From the NCBI RefSeq assembly GCF_009469695.1, contig NZ_SSSR01000007.1:42634-106633 (forward strand): a stretch of 64,000 nucleotides of DNA. The letters are read 5' to 3'. The first letter of the stretch is position 1, and every line of letters begins with the position of its first letter. This document shows, one piece after another, positions 35,643 to 43,557 of this stretch. Below the pieces are notes generated by a model. The model had not been told where the DNA came from and did not search any database. It saw only the letters and a list, made by a program, of their open reading frames with translations. Source of the DNA: Propionivibrio limicola (GTDB taxonomy: Bacteria; Pseudomonadota; Gammaproteobacteria; Burkholderiales; Rhodocyclaceae). A program made the position numbers and the translations under genes.

Positions 35643-36721
35643 GCACGGATACCTTTCTGCACGCCCGCTTCCGCATCGAGCGCCGCGATTTCTGCCTCGA
35701 CGTCGACCTGACCCTGCCCGGACGCGGCATCACGGCGCTGTTCGGTCATTCCGGCTCGGGCAAGACGACCTGCCTGCGCGCCATGGCCGGACTGGAGCAC
35801 GCGCCGGGCGGGCGTTTCGCGCTCGGCGACGAGGTCTGGCAGGACGACGCGCGCGGCGTTTTCCTGCCGACGCACCGGCGCCCGCTTGGCTACGTCTTTC
35901 AGGAAGCGAGCCTGTTTCCGCATTTGTCGGTGCGGCGCAACATGGAGTTCGGACAGAAGCGGGGCGGCGGCTCTGCTTCGGTCAGTCTTGCCACCGTGGC
36001 TGAACTGCTCGGCATCGCCCACCTGCTCGACCGCCGGCCGGCCAGCCTCTCCGGCGGCGAGCGCCAGCGCGTCGCCATCGCCCGCGCCCTGCTCACCGCG
36101 CCGCGCCTGTTGCTGATGGACGAGCCGCTGGCGGCGCTTGACCTCAAACGCAAGCAGGAAATCCTGCCCTACCTCGAACGGTTGCACGACGAGCTGTCGA
36201 TTCCGGTCATCTACGTCAGCCACGCCCCGGACGAAGTGGCGCGGCTCGCCGATCACCTCGTCCTGCTCGACAACGGCCGCGTCGTCGCCAGCGGTCCGCT
36301 CATGGAAACGCTGGCGCGTACCGATTTGCCGCCGGCCTTCACCGACGACGCCGGCGTTGTCCTCGAAACGACGCTCGCCCGCCACGAAGCCGACCACCTT
36401 TCCCGCCTCGAATTTCCCGGCGGCGCCATCCTCGTTAGCCAGCGCCCGGAAGCGCTCGGCAGCCGCCTGCGCTGCCGCATCCACGCACGCGACGTCAGCC
36501 TGACGCGGCATCGCCCGCTCTCGTCGAGCATCCTCAACATCCTGCCGGCCACCGTGGCCGCGATTGCCGCGACCGACACGCCGGGGCAGGTGCTGGTGCA
36601 GCTGCGCATGGGTGAAACGGCGTTGCTGGCGCGTATCACCGAGCGTTCGCGGCGCGAACTGCTGCTCGAACCGGGGCAGCCGGTGTGGGTGCAAATCAAG
36701 GCCGTTGCGCTGCTGGCCTGA
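35639..36721 (+). CDS. modC: Molybdate ABC transporter ATPase
   Basis: 360 aa. Seen: Walker [10 protein letters not shown] near residues 36-44, Q-loop [11 protein letters not shown], signature [15 protein letters not shown], Walker [13 protein letters not shown], and a C-terminal TOBE (Mop-like) domain starting about residue 290 ([11 protein letters not shown]). Powers the ModAB importer. Start overlaps the modB stop. Confidence 0.95.
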   Translation: MSTDTFLHARFRIERRDFCLDVDLTLPGRGITALFGHSGSGKTTCLRAMAGLEHAPGGRFALGDEVWQDDARGVFLPTHRRPLGYVFQEASLFPHLSVRRNMEFGQKRGGGSASVSLATVAELLGIAHLLDRRPASLSGGERQRVAIARALLTAPRLLLMDEPLAALDLKRKQEILPYLERLHDELSIPVIYVSHAPDEVARLADHLVLLDNGRVVASGPLMETLARTDLPPAFTDDAGVVLETTLARHEADHLSRLEFPGGAILVSQRPEALGSRLRCRIHARDVSLTRHRPLSSSILNILPATVAAIAATDTPGQVLVQLRMGETALLARITERSRRELLLEPGQPVWVQIKAVALLA

Positions 36722-36732
36722 AAGGACATCGC

Positions 36733-37134
36733 ATGACGCCATCCTCCTGTTCCGTCCCCGGCTCCCGGCGCTGCCGTAAATCCGCCCGCGACTGGGGGGA
36801 TCCCGACTGGCGCCATACATTGCCCGCCGAATGGCGCGATGCCGTTGTGGCTCCGCTCGAATTCTCGGTGCACCGCGACTACGAAACCGCGGCCTGCCGC
36901 GTGCTCGGTTTCGACGAAGACGGCGACGCCTGCTATTACCGCCATACCTACCTGCTCAAGTCCGTTTGTTCTGACGACGGCGAGGAGTTCTACGAGGCGG
37001 TGGTTTATGGCGAGGAAGTCAAAGGCTGGCGGCTGCGTGACGGGCGCTGGCTACTGTGGCGTGTTTTCCATGAGGACGGCGACTGTCACGGCAACCGGGG
37101 TTTCTATTCTTTTTCCGAGGATTTTCCACGATGA
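36733..37134 (+). CDS. Uncharacterised protein of the mod operon
   Basis: 133 aa from the ATG at 36733, with AAAGGACATCGC upstream. Seen: acidic protein with paired aromatics (WGDPDWRHTLPAEWRD; CYYRHTYLLKSV; WRLRDGRWLLWRVF), several Cys, no signal peptide or membrane span. It lies between modC and modD, 11 bases after the former and overlapping the latter (ATGA), so a role in molybdate or molybdenum-cofactor use is inferred. No family recognised. Confidence 0.7.
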   Translation: MTPSSCSVPGSRRCRKSARDWGDPDWRHTLPAEWRDAVVAPLEFSVHRDYETAACRVLGFDEDGDACYYRHTYLLKSVCSDDGEEFYEAVVYGEEVKGWRLRDGRWLLWRVFHEDGDCHGNRGFYSFSEDFPR

Positions 37135-37979
37135 ATCCATACACCTTTCCCGATAATTTGCTCAACGAATTGCTCGGGGACGATTCGCCCTATGGCGACG
37201 CGACGACCTGGGGATTGGGTATCGGCGACGCGCCGGGGCGTCTCGTCTTCCGCGCCCGCCATGCGCAGGTCGCCTGCTGTACCGAGGAGGCGGTGCGCAT
37301 GGGCGCATTGCGCGGCCTGTGTTGCGAAGAACCACCCGTACGCAGCGGTACGCCCGTGGAAGCGGGCCACCTGCTGCTCACACTCTACGGGCGCGCCGCT
37401 GACCTGCACACCGTCTGGAAACCGGCGCAAACGCTGATGGAATACGCGGCCGGGATCGCCTCGGCCGCGGCCGAACTCGTTGCCGCCGGCCGGCGCGGCA
37501 ACCCGGAGATCGCCGTCGCCTGCACGCGCAAACAGGTGCCCGGCGCCAAGGCGATGAGCGTCAAGGCGATTCTCGCCGGCGGCGCGGTGCCGCACCGGCT
37601 TGGGCTTTCGGAGACGTTACTCGTCTTTGCCGAACACCGCGCCTTTCTCGGTGACGAGCCGCCCGCTGCGACGGTTCGGCGCCTGCGCCGCTGTTGGCCG
37701 GAGCGGATGGTCGTCGTCGAGGTGGCGGGGCCGGAGGAAGCCATGCGCTGGGTCGAGGCCGGCGCCGATGTTATCCAGCTCGAAAAATGCACCCCCGAGG
37801 TCGTGGCGCAAGTGGTCGAGCTCGCCCGTCCCTATCCGGCAAAAATCGCGGCGGCCGGCGGTGTCAATGCGTCGAACGCCGAAGCCTACGCCCGCGCCGG
37901 CGCGCACGTGCTGGTCAGCAGCGCGCCCTACAACGCCAAACCGAGGGACGTGGCGGTGACGCTGGAGCCGGTGGGCTGA
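37131..37979 (+). CDS. modD: ModD, nicotinate phosphoribosyltransferase-like protein
   Basis: 282 aa, same fold as quinolinate phosphoribosyltransferase (NadC) but of the ModD group found in molybdate operons. Seen: DDSPYGDATTWGLG near residues 17-30, TRKQVPGAKAMSVKAILAGG with active-site basic residues near 127-146, HRLGLSETLL, and AAGGVNASNAEAYA near 237-250. The exact reaction is unsettled for the family. Last gene of the mod operon. Confidence 0.9.
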   Translation: MNPYTFPDNLLNELLGDDSPYGDATTWGLGIGDAPGRLVFRARHAQVACCTEEAVRMGALRGLCCEEPPVRSGTPVEAGHLLLTLYGRAADLHTVWKPAQTLMEYAAGIASAAAELVAAGRRGNPEIAVACTRKQVPGAKAMSVKAILAGGAVPHRLGLSETLLVFAEHRAFLGDEPPAATVRRLRRCWPERMVVVEVAGPEEAMRWVEAGADVIQLEKCTPEVVAQVVELARPYPAKIAAAGGVNASNAEAYARAGAHVLVSSAPYNAKPRDVAVTLEPVG

Positions 37980-38187
37980 GCCTGAAATTTCGATTGGAAT
38001 CGCATTCAGTTGACCAACGAGTCGCATCGGCATGGCAGTCTGTTGCCGACCCTCAGTGGTCAGTGAGCGATTGCGGATGGCCGGCGCCTAGGCAGCGGAT
38101 TGCAGACCTTGGTCGCCGAGTTGCATGAGCGGCGTCGGCAATCAATAGCGGTCAACTGAGGTTGTTCTGCCTGTGGTAGATGATGAT
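37980..38187. other. Gap between modD and an isolated hypothetical gene
   Basis: 208 bp with no open frame that looks coding and no terminator. It marks the edge of a likely inserted segment that extends to about 39.1 kb. No IS end or attachment repeat was found. Confidence 0.5.
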
Positions 38188-38823
38188 TCACTTGGCGACG
38201 ATATTGCCCGGGGGGCAGGCGGGGTTCGGCGTTGCGCTGGAGGTCAATGCCGCAGCAGCAGCGCGCCGTTCTTTCATGACATGCTCGGCTGCGTAGCCGA
38301 CCGCATCAAGGACTTCAGCAACGGCACCTTGAGACATCAGCGCCGGTCCCTCAATTTCGTATGCATAGCGCCACTCGACGAAGGGAGCATTCCCGATGCC
38401 GGTCAACGCTTCGAGGAAGAGCGCCTTGCGGGTGGCGAGGCCTGCCGCCACGGGGGTGTGCGAAGGGTTGCGGAACATGCCGGCGATGAGATCTTGGTTG
38501 TCCGGCTTAATTCGCTCCCATAGCTTTTGAAGGTAATGCCCTCGTCGGTCATCCTGCGGCGACGTCGGGTTGTCGGCGTTGTCGAGCGTGAGGAAGAACT
38601 TTAAAAAGAGTTCGACGGCGAAACTGGAGCAGACCATCGCAGGGAACGCGAACGTGACTTGATCAGTCCGAGCCGCGTGGCCGTTCAACAACTCGCCCGA
38701 GTGAGCGTAGGCCGTAGCGATGGCGTACAGCGAGGAGAAGTCGTGCGCGTCGCCGGGGACAACTAGCAGCGCGGGGATTGCTGGTTTTGTAGGCTCATTG
38801 ACTCTCTGTTGTTGAGTATTCAT
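38188..38823 (-). CDS. Hypothetical protein with HEPN-like helical core
   Basis: 211 aa from the ATG at 38823; a TTG 39 bases further upstream is possible and no strong ribosome binding site is visible. Seen: CSSFAVELFLKFFLTLDN near residues 65-82 followed by RRGHYLQKLWERI, the AVELxLK...GHxLxxL pattern common in HEPN-type proteins; the rest is unrecognised. It interrupts modD-rlmL and differs from its neighbours in codon style, so recent acquisition is likely. No partner antitoxin or nucleotidyltransferase adjoins it. Confidence 0.6.
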   Translation of the reverse strand: MNTQQQRVNEPTKPAIPALLVVPGDAHDFSSLYAIATAYAHSGELLNGHAARTDQVTFAFPAMVCSSFAVELFLKFFLTLDNADNPTSPQDDRRGHYLQKLWERIKPDNQDLIAGMFRNPSHTPVAAGLATRKALFLEALTGIGNAPFVEWRYAYEIEGPALMSQGAVAEVLDAVGYAAEHVMKERRAAAAALTSSATPNPACPPGNIVAK

Positions 38824-39128
38824 TCTGAGGATGCGGGGTCTTGGCGGTATTGAGGGATTCAAGGCGAATCACTCGAAGTCGAACAACATATCCAACTATA
38901 TGAAGTCCCCCAAATATCGGGTCGAAGGACGGCTCCTGGCCGAATCCTGTCTTATGGCGTTGTGCTGGTCAAGTGGCTGGAGATTCCCCACGATCTGCGT
39001 CAAATGCGGTTTGTTGGTTGATTTGGTGGATTCGGGGATAGGCAAAAGATTGCCTCGCCGGTGCCTTGGCAGGGTACACTTCGCGGCTTGTCGTACCTCA
39101 CCCGTGAACCTTGCTCAGGAAGTTTCCC
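38824..39128. other. 305-bp non-coding stretch before the RlmL-type gene
   Basis: Lower GC than the surroundings in its first half. No coding frame, IS end or riboswitch recognised. TACACT near 39079 could be the -10 of the downstream gene, but its -35 match is poor. Confidence 0.45.
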
Positions 39129-40274
39129 TTGGAAAAGTTTTTTGCCACTTGCCCGCGCGGCCTTGAACCGCTCCTCGTCGAAGATCTGGCGGCCGTTGGC
39201 GTCGCTGACGCGAAAGCCGTCCCCGGCGGGGTGCATTTTGCCGCCGAGTGGCCGGCCTGTTATGCGCTCAACCTGCATTCGCGTATCGCCACCCGCGTCC
39301 TCTGGCGCGTCGCGCAGGGCCGTTACACGCGCGAGGACGACATTTACAACCTCGCCAAGGACACGCCCTGGCCGCACTGGTTCGCCGCCAGGCAGACGAT
39401 CCGCGTCGATGTCGTCGGCGTCAAATGCCCGCTGAAAAGCCTTGAATTCATCACGTTGCGCATCAAGGACGCGGTGTGTGACCGCTTCCGCGCCGATGCC
39501 AATGCCCGGCCGACCGTCGATACGCGCGAGCCGGATGTGCGCATCCACGGCTTTTTGACCGCCGACGAGTGCACGCTGTATATCGACACCTCGGGGGCGC
39601 CGCTCTACCAGCGCGGTTTGCGTCAGAAGACGGTGGAAGCGCCGCTCAAGGAGAACCTCGCGGCCGGCATCCTGCGCCTGACCGGCTGGAAGCCCGGTGT
39701 TCCGCTGCTCGACCCGATGTGCGGCAGCGGCACTTTCCTCGCCGAAGCGGCGCAGATGGCGCTCAACATCGCGCCCGGCGCCGGTGGCCGCAGCTTCGGT
39801 TTTCAGCGGCTCCGGAACTTCCAGCTCGAAACATGGAAAGACCTGCTCGATGCGGCGCAGGACGCCGAGAAACCGGTGCAGCATGCACAGATCTACGGTA
39901 GCGACATTTCGCCCGTTTCGGTGCGCGCCGCGCTGGCCAACCTCGATCGCGCCGGCCTGCTGCCCGCCGTGACGCTCAGTTCCGGTGACATCCTTGAAAT
40001 CGAGGCCCCCGCCGAGAGCGGCATCATGGTCGCCAACCCGCCGTACGGTGAGCGACTGTCCGAACAGGAAGAGCTGGCGGTGTTCTACCCGCCGCTCGGC
40101 AGTGCCTTGAAGCGGAATTTTGCCGGCTGGAACTGTTACCTATTCACGGCCGACATGCGTCTGCCCAAGCTGATGCGCCTGACGCCGAGCAAGAAGACCC
40201 CGCTCTTCAACGGCGCCATCGAATGCCGCCTGTTCGAATTCAAGATGGTGGCGGGCAGCAACCGGCCGAAATGA
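39129..40274 (+). CDS. rlmL: THUMP-domain rRNA guanine-N2 methyltransferase, RlmL N-terminal type
   Basis: 381 aa from a TTG at 39129 (AGGAAG upstream). Corresponds to the N-terminal half of E. coli RlmL, which makes m2G2445 in 23S rRNA; the RlmK half is absent, as in many betaproteobacteria. Seen: N-terminal ATCPRGLEPLLVEDL, a THUMP domain to about residue 160, SAM motif LLDPMCGSGTFLAEAA near 195-210, and catalytic motif NPPYGERLS near 300. A bidirectional terminator follows. Confidence 0.88.
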   Translation: MEKFFATCPRGLEPLLVEDLAAVGVADAKAVPGGVHFAAEWPACYALNLHSRIATRVLWRVAQGRYTREDDIYNLAKDTPWPHWFAARQTIRVDVVGVKCPLKSLEFITLRIKDAVCDRFRADANARPTVDTREPDVRIHGFLTADECTLYIDTSGAPLYQRGLRQKTVEAPLKENLAAGILRLTGWKPGVPLLDPMCGSGTFLAEAAQMALNIAPGAGGRSFGFQRLRNFQLETWKDLLDAAQDAEKPVQHAQIYGSDISPVSVRAALANLDRAGLLPAVTLSSGDILEIEAPAESGIMVANPPYGERLSEQEELAVFYPPLGSALKRNFAGWNCYLFTADMRLPKLMRLTPSKKTPLFNGAIECRLFEFKMVAGSNRPK

Positions 40275-40290
40275 TCGGGCGATGCGCCAC

Positions 40291-40327
40291 AACAAAAAAG
40301 GCCGGGAAGTTCCGGCCTTTTTTGTTG
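40291..40327. terminator. Bidirectional intrinsic terminator between rlmL and a small gene
   Basis: AACAAAAAAGGCCGG (40291-40305) pairs with CCGGCCTTTTTTGTT (40313-40327), giving a 15-bp stem with A/T tracts on both sides. It can end rlmL (plus) and the small gene at 40349 (minus). Confidence 0.88.
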
Positions 40328-40348
40328 TGGGTGTGGGTGGCGTCAGAA

Positions 40349-40513
40349 TCAACCGTCGAAATCGGTGCGCTCCGTGTCGGCTTCGTCTTTCAGTTCGCAC
40401 TGTGATCTGATCTTGGCGATCAAATCAGCGACTTCGTCATACGGCTGCTTGCCCAGCGCCTGCAGAAGAGCGAAAACTTCGTTTGCGGTCAGTTCGAGAA
40501 CTTGTGGCTTCAT
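40349..40513 (-). CDS. Small conserved-looking cytoplasmic protein
   Basis: 54 aa from the ATG at 40513. Seen: MKPQVLELTANEVFALLQAL then GKQPYDEVADLIAKI, an amphipathic helical protein with an acidic tail; no membrane span. CAAAGGGGGAATCACC before the ATG is a strong ribosome binding site, nearly the same as that of the 33-residue gene at 24823. Bounded by a terminator downstream and a terminator of the next operon upstream, so it is a single-gene unit. Function unknown. Confidence 0.65.
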   Translation of the reverse strand: MKPQVLELTANEVFALLQALGKQPYDEVADLIAKIRSQCELKDEADTERTDFDG

Positions 40514-40672
40514 GGTGATTCCCCCTTTGACGTGTACCGGAATTGAGCAGCCAAGGTGGGCAATCGCGTGAAGGCTTGCTCGCCGACCGTGGGCTGACGA
40601 AATCAGTATTGGACAGGGCGGGGCGGAAATCAAACCCGAAATCAATCGGGGGAGGGAACCGTTTGCTGCATG

Positions 40673-40710
40673 AAAAAAAACCGGACGACCGCAGGGCGGC
40701 GTCCGGTTTT
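40673..40710 (-). terminator. Terminator after the biotin carrier gene
   Basis: On the minus strand CCGGACG (40706-40700) pairs with CGTCCGG (40687-40681), flanked by AAAA and followed by eight T residues. Confidence 0.88.
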
Positions 40711-40727
40711 CAGGATGCGGGCTGTGC

Positions 40728-41045
40728 TCAGGCGAGTTCGATCAGTACCTGACCTTTGGTGACTTTCTCGCCGTTGGCGACGCTGATGGCTTTGACCGTC
40801 GCGTCGAACGGCGCCTTGATCTGGTTGAGCATTTTCATCGCTTCCAGAATCATCAGCGTTTCGCCTTCCTTGATCGTCTTGCCGACTTCCGTGCGGAGTT
40901 CGGCGACGGTGCCCGGAATCAGTGCCTTGATAACGCGCGGATCCTTCTTTTCGAACGGCTTGCGGGCGGCAAATTTCTTGGTCAGCCGCGCCTCGAACAA
41001 GCCGTTTTCCAGCGCGATCTGACCGAATTTTTCCTGTTCGCTCAC
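40728..41045 (-). CDS. Biotin carboxyl carrier protein
   Basis: 105 aa from a GTG at 41045 (AAGGAGA upstream). Seen: C-terminal biotinyl domain with the carboxylation motif ILEAMKMLNQ and the mirror-image PGTVAEL / GEKVTKGQVLIEL. The N-terminal 35 residues are an anchor or linker. 11 bases after the carboxyltransferase gene, which it serves by carrying CO2 between active sites. Confidence 0.9.
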   Translation of the reverse strand: MSEQEKFGQIALENGLFEARLTKKFAARKPFEKKDPRVIKALIPGTVAELRTEVGKTIKEGETLMILEAMKMLNQIKAPFDATVKAISVANGEKVTKGQVLIELA

Positions 41046-41056
41046 GGGGAATCTCC

Positions 41057-42601
41057 TTAGAACGGTGCGACGCCGTGTTTTCTGGCCGGACGCAGTTCTT
41101 CCTTGTTGCGCGTCATCTGCAGCGCGTGGGCGACGTAGGCGCGGGTTTCTTCCGGGGCGATCACGGCATCGACGTAGCCAGCCGAGGCCGCGACATAAGG
41201 GTTGGCAAACTTGTCGGTGTATTCCTTGACCTTCAGCTTGCGCATCTCGTCGGGGTTCTCGGCGGCCATGATCTCGCTGCGGAAGATGATGTTGGCCGCG
41301 CCTTCCGGCCCCATGACGGCGATTTCGGCAGTCGGCCAGGCGAAGACGAAGTCGGCGCGCAGGTGGTGCGAGCACATGGCGATGTAGCCGCCGCCGTAGG
41401 CCTTGCGCAGGATGACGGTGATCTTCGGCACGGACGCTTCGCTGTAGGCGTAGAGCACCTTGGCGCCGTGGCGGATGACGCCGGCGTGTTCCTGGTCGGA
41501 GCCCGGCAGGTAGCCCGGAATGTCGACGAGGGTGACGAGCGGGATGTTGAACGAGTCGCAGAAGCGGACAAAGCGGGCGATCTTGTCGGACGCGTCGATG
41601 TCGAGCACGCCGGCCAGTACCAGCGCCTGATTGCCGACGATACCGACCGTTTCGCCGTTGATGCGGCCAAAGCCGGTGATGGCGTTCGGGGCGAACAGTT
41701 CCTGTACTTCGAGGAATTCGGAGTCGTCGACGAGCGAGCGAACGATGTCGCGCACGTCGAACGGAATCTTCGAGTCCTTTGGAAGAAGTTCTTCGATCTT
41801 GTACGAATGCTTCGGCTTTTTCTGCTCGATGATCGCGGCCTTGTTGCGGTTGCTGTCCGGCAGGAAGCCGACCAGCTGGCGGATCTGCTCGAAGCACTCC
41901 ATTTCGCTGTTGGCGAAGAAGTGGGCGTTGCCGGCCGTTTCGGCCTGCACACGGGCGCCGCCGAGGTCTTCCATCGAGATTTCCTCGCCGAGCACGGTTT
42001 TGACGACTTCCGGTCCGGTGATGAACATCTTCGAGATGTTGTCGACCACAAAGACGAAGTCGGTCAGCGCCGGCGAATACACGGCACCACCGGCGCACGG
42101 GCCGAGGATGACGGAAATCTGCGGCACGACGCCGGAAGCCAGCGTGTTGCGGTAGAAGATTTCACCGTAACCGGCCAGCGAATTGACGCCTTCCTGGATG
42201 CGGGCGCCGCCCGAGTCGTTGATGCCGATGATCGGCATGCCCATCTTGATCGCGTGGTCCATGACCTTGGTGATCTTGCGGGCGTGCATCAGGCCGAGCG
42301 AACCGCCGGCAACGGTGAAGTCCTGTGCGTAGATGCACACCGGGCGGCCGCCGATGGTGCCGGAACCGGTGATCACGCCGTCGGCAGCTAGTTCCTTTTC
42401 GTGCATGCCGAAGTCTTTGCAGTTGTGTTCGACAAAGAGGTCGTATTCGTGGAACGAGCCGTCGTCGAGCAGCGCGGCGATGCGCTCGCGAGCGGTCATC
42501 TTGCCGCCGGCCTTTTGCTTGCTGAGGGCTTTTTCGCCGCCCCCGAGAGATTTGGTCGATTTCTTGGAGAAGAAATCAATGATGCGTTGCATGAAAGACA
42601 T
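41057..42601 (-). CDS. Acyl-CoA carboxyltransferase, MmdA/PccB-like
   Basis: 514 aa. Seen: crotonase-type carboxyltransferase halves with YAQDFTVAGGSLGLMHARKI near residues 90-109, the oxyanion-hole INDSGGARIQEGV near 125-137, GPCAGGAVYSPAL near 167-179, and C-terminal AYGGGYIAMCSHH. Typical of propionyl-CoA carboxylase beta or methylmalonyl-CoA decarboxylase alpha. Strong GGGAGG before the ATG. Only a biotin carrier follows; neither the biotin carboxylase nor the Na+-pumping MmdB is adjacent, so direction and partner are open. Confidence 0.88.
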   Translation of the reverse strand: MSFMQRIIDFFSKKSTKSLGGGEKALSKQKAGGKMTARERIAALLDDGSFHEYDLFVEHNCKDFGMHEKELAADGVITGSGTIGGRPVCIYAQDFTVAGGSLGLMHARKITKVMDHAIKMGMPIIGINDSGGARIQEGVNSLAGYGEIFYRNTLASGVVPQISVILGPCAGGAVYSPALTDFVFVVDNISKMFITGPEVVKTVLGEEISMEDLGGARVQAETAGNAHFFANSEMECFEQIRQLVGFLPDSNRNKAAIIEQKKPKHSYKIEELLPKDSKIPFDVRDIVRSLVDDSEFLEVQELFAPNAITGFGRINGETVGIVGNQALVLAGVLDIDASDKIARFVRFCDSFNIPLVTLVDIPGYLPGSDQEHAGVIRHGAKVLYAYSEASVPKITVILRKAYGGGYIAMCSHHLRADFVFAWPTAEIAVMGPEGAANIIFRSEIMAAENPDEMRKLKVKEYTDKFANPYVAASAGYVDAVIAPEETRAYVAHALQMTRNKEELRPARKHGVAPF

Positions 42602-42658
42602 ATAAGCCTCCCTAAATTAAAAACCGAATAGACCACGCAGGGTCTTCGAAGCGGCGCG

Positions 42659-42667
42659 AGTGTAACA
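42659..42667 (-). promoter_or_regulatory. Extended -10 promoter of the carboxyltransferase operon
   Basis: TGTTACACT on the minus strand, TGn plus a -10 hexamer. Leader of about 50 nt to the ATG at 42601. No good -35. Confidence 0.45.
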
Positions 42668-42692
42668 GTAATCCAAAAGAAATAAATAGGTC

Positions 42693-42709
42693 GATTTTCG
42701 TCGAAAATC
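42693..42709. promoter_or_regulatory. Perfect palindrome, possible operator
   Basis: GATTTTCG-T-CGAAAATC, an 8-bp dyad with a one-base centre, 26 bp upstream of the extended -10. Its position fits an activator or repressor site. The protein is not identified. Confidence 0.4.
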
Positions 42710-42923
42710 CAGCAAGTGACGCGATTTGTCGCCAAAGTTATCGATAAACGCTGATATGTGCCGGGATTGGACGGCTTCTGCCGCGATTGTGTTTTTTTGC
42801 CTTGGCGGAAAATAAGATTCGCCGGATTTCGCGGTTTTTTCGACGTTTTTTTGCGGGAAAAATGCCTTTTAGGTGGCTTTTTAGTTGTATGGCATGGTGC
42901 GTCCGGTGTGCGCCCGCCGAACG

Positions 42924-43385
42924 TCAAACCGGGAGCGCTGTCTTCTCGATCACGCGTCGCAGCACGAAGCTGGAGTGGACGCCGGTGACCCCCTGAATGC
43001 GGGTAATGCGGTTGAGCAGCAGTTCCTGGAAGGCGTCCATGTCGCGCACGATGACCTTGATCTGGTAGTCGGCGTCCTGGCCGGTGATCAGCAGGCATTC
43101 GATGATTTCCGAGATCTGGCTGATTTCCTGTTCGAAGCTGTCGAAGCGCTCCGGCGTGTGCTTGTCCATCGCGATGTGGATCAGCGCCATCAGCGTATAG
43201 CCGAGCGCCTTGGCGTTGAGCAGGGCGCGGTAGCCGGTGATGATGCCGGTCTCTTCCAGCGTGCGGACGCGACGCAGGCAGGGGGAGGGCGAAAGGCCGA
43301 TGCGCTCGGCGAGATCCTGGTTGCTGATGCGCCCGTCTTCCTGCAGCACGCGCAGGATTTCACGGTCGATGCGGTCGATTTCCAT
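42924..43385 (-). CDS. lrp: Lrp/AsnC-family transcriptional regulator
   Basis: 153 aa from the ATG at 43385 (upstream Met and TTG codons are possible). Seen: N-terminal helix-turn-helix with LDR/IDREILRVLQEDGRISNQDLAE and GLSPSPCLRRVRTLEE, then the RAM ligand-binding domain with CLLITGQDADYQIKV. Senses amino acids, often leucine. Divergent from leuA across an AT-rich gap, so control of leuA and of itself is likely. Confidence 0.93.
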   Translation of the reverse strand: MEIDRIDREILRVLQEDGRISNQDLAERIGLSPSPCLRRVRTLEETGIITGYRALLNAKALGYTLMALIHIAMDKHTPERFDSFEQEISQISEIIECLLITGQDADYQIKVIVRDMDAFQELLLNRITRIQGVTGVHSSFVLRRVIEKTALPV

Positions 43386-43557
43386 AAATTCCATCTCTGC
43401 CAATCAGTGCGGTGATAAGTTGCGAGTTGTTTTGTTAGTGCGCAATAAAATATTAAATATATAGTGTTTTGTGCCGTAATTCGCAAGCACCTGCCGTGCT
43501 GGAAGGTCTATGATTTCAAACATCGCAACAGGTCACGTGCCGATTCAGGAGTCCGCC
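43386..43557. promoter_or_regulatory. Divergent lrp/leuA control region
   Basis: 172 bp, the most AT-rich part (around 43440-43475) rich in ATATA-type steps with TATAGT and TATATT -10-like hexamers on opposite strands. Lrp prefers such bendable sequence. No single site can be fixed. Confidence 0.4.

Larger units (their letters stand above)
42602..42923. other. 322-bp non-coding, AT-richer region between mmdA-like gene and lrp
   Basis: No coding frame recognised. Contains an extended -10 TGTTACACT for the carboxyltransferase gene (minus, 42667-42659), a 17-nt palindrome (42693-42709) and T-rich runs near 42790-42860. Confidence 0.6.
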
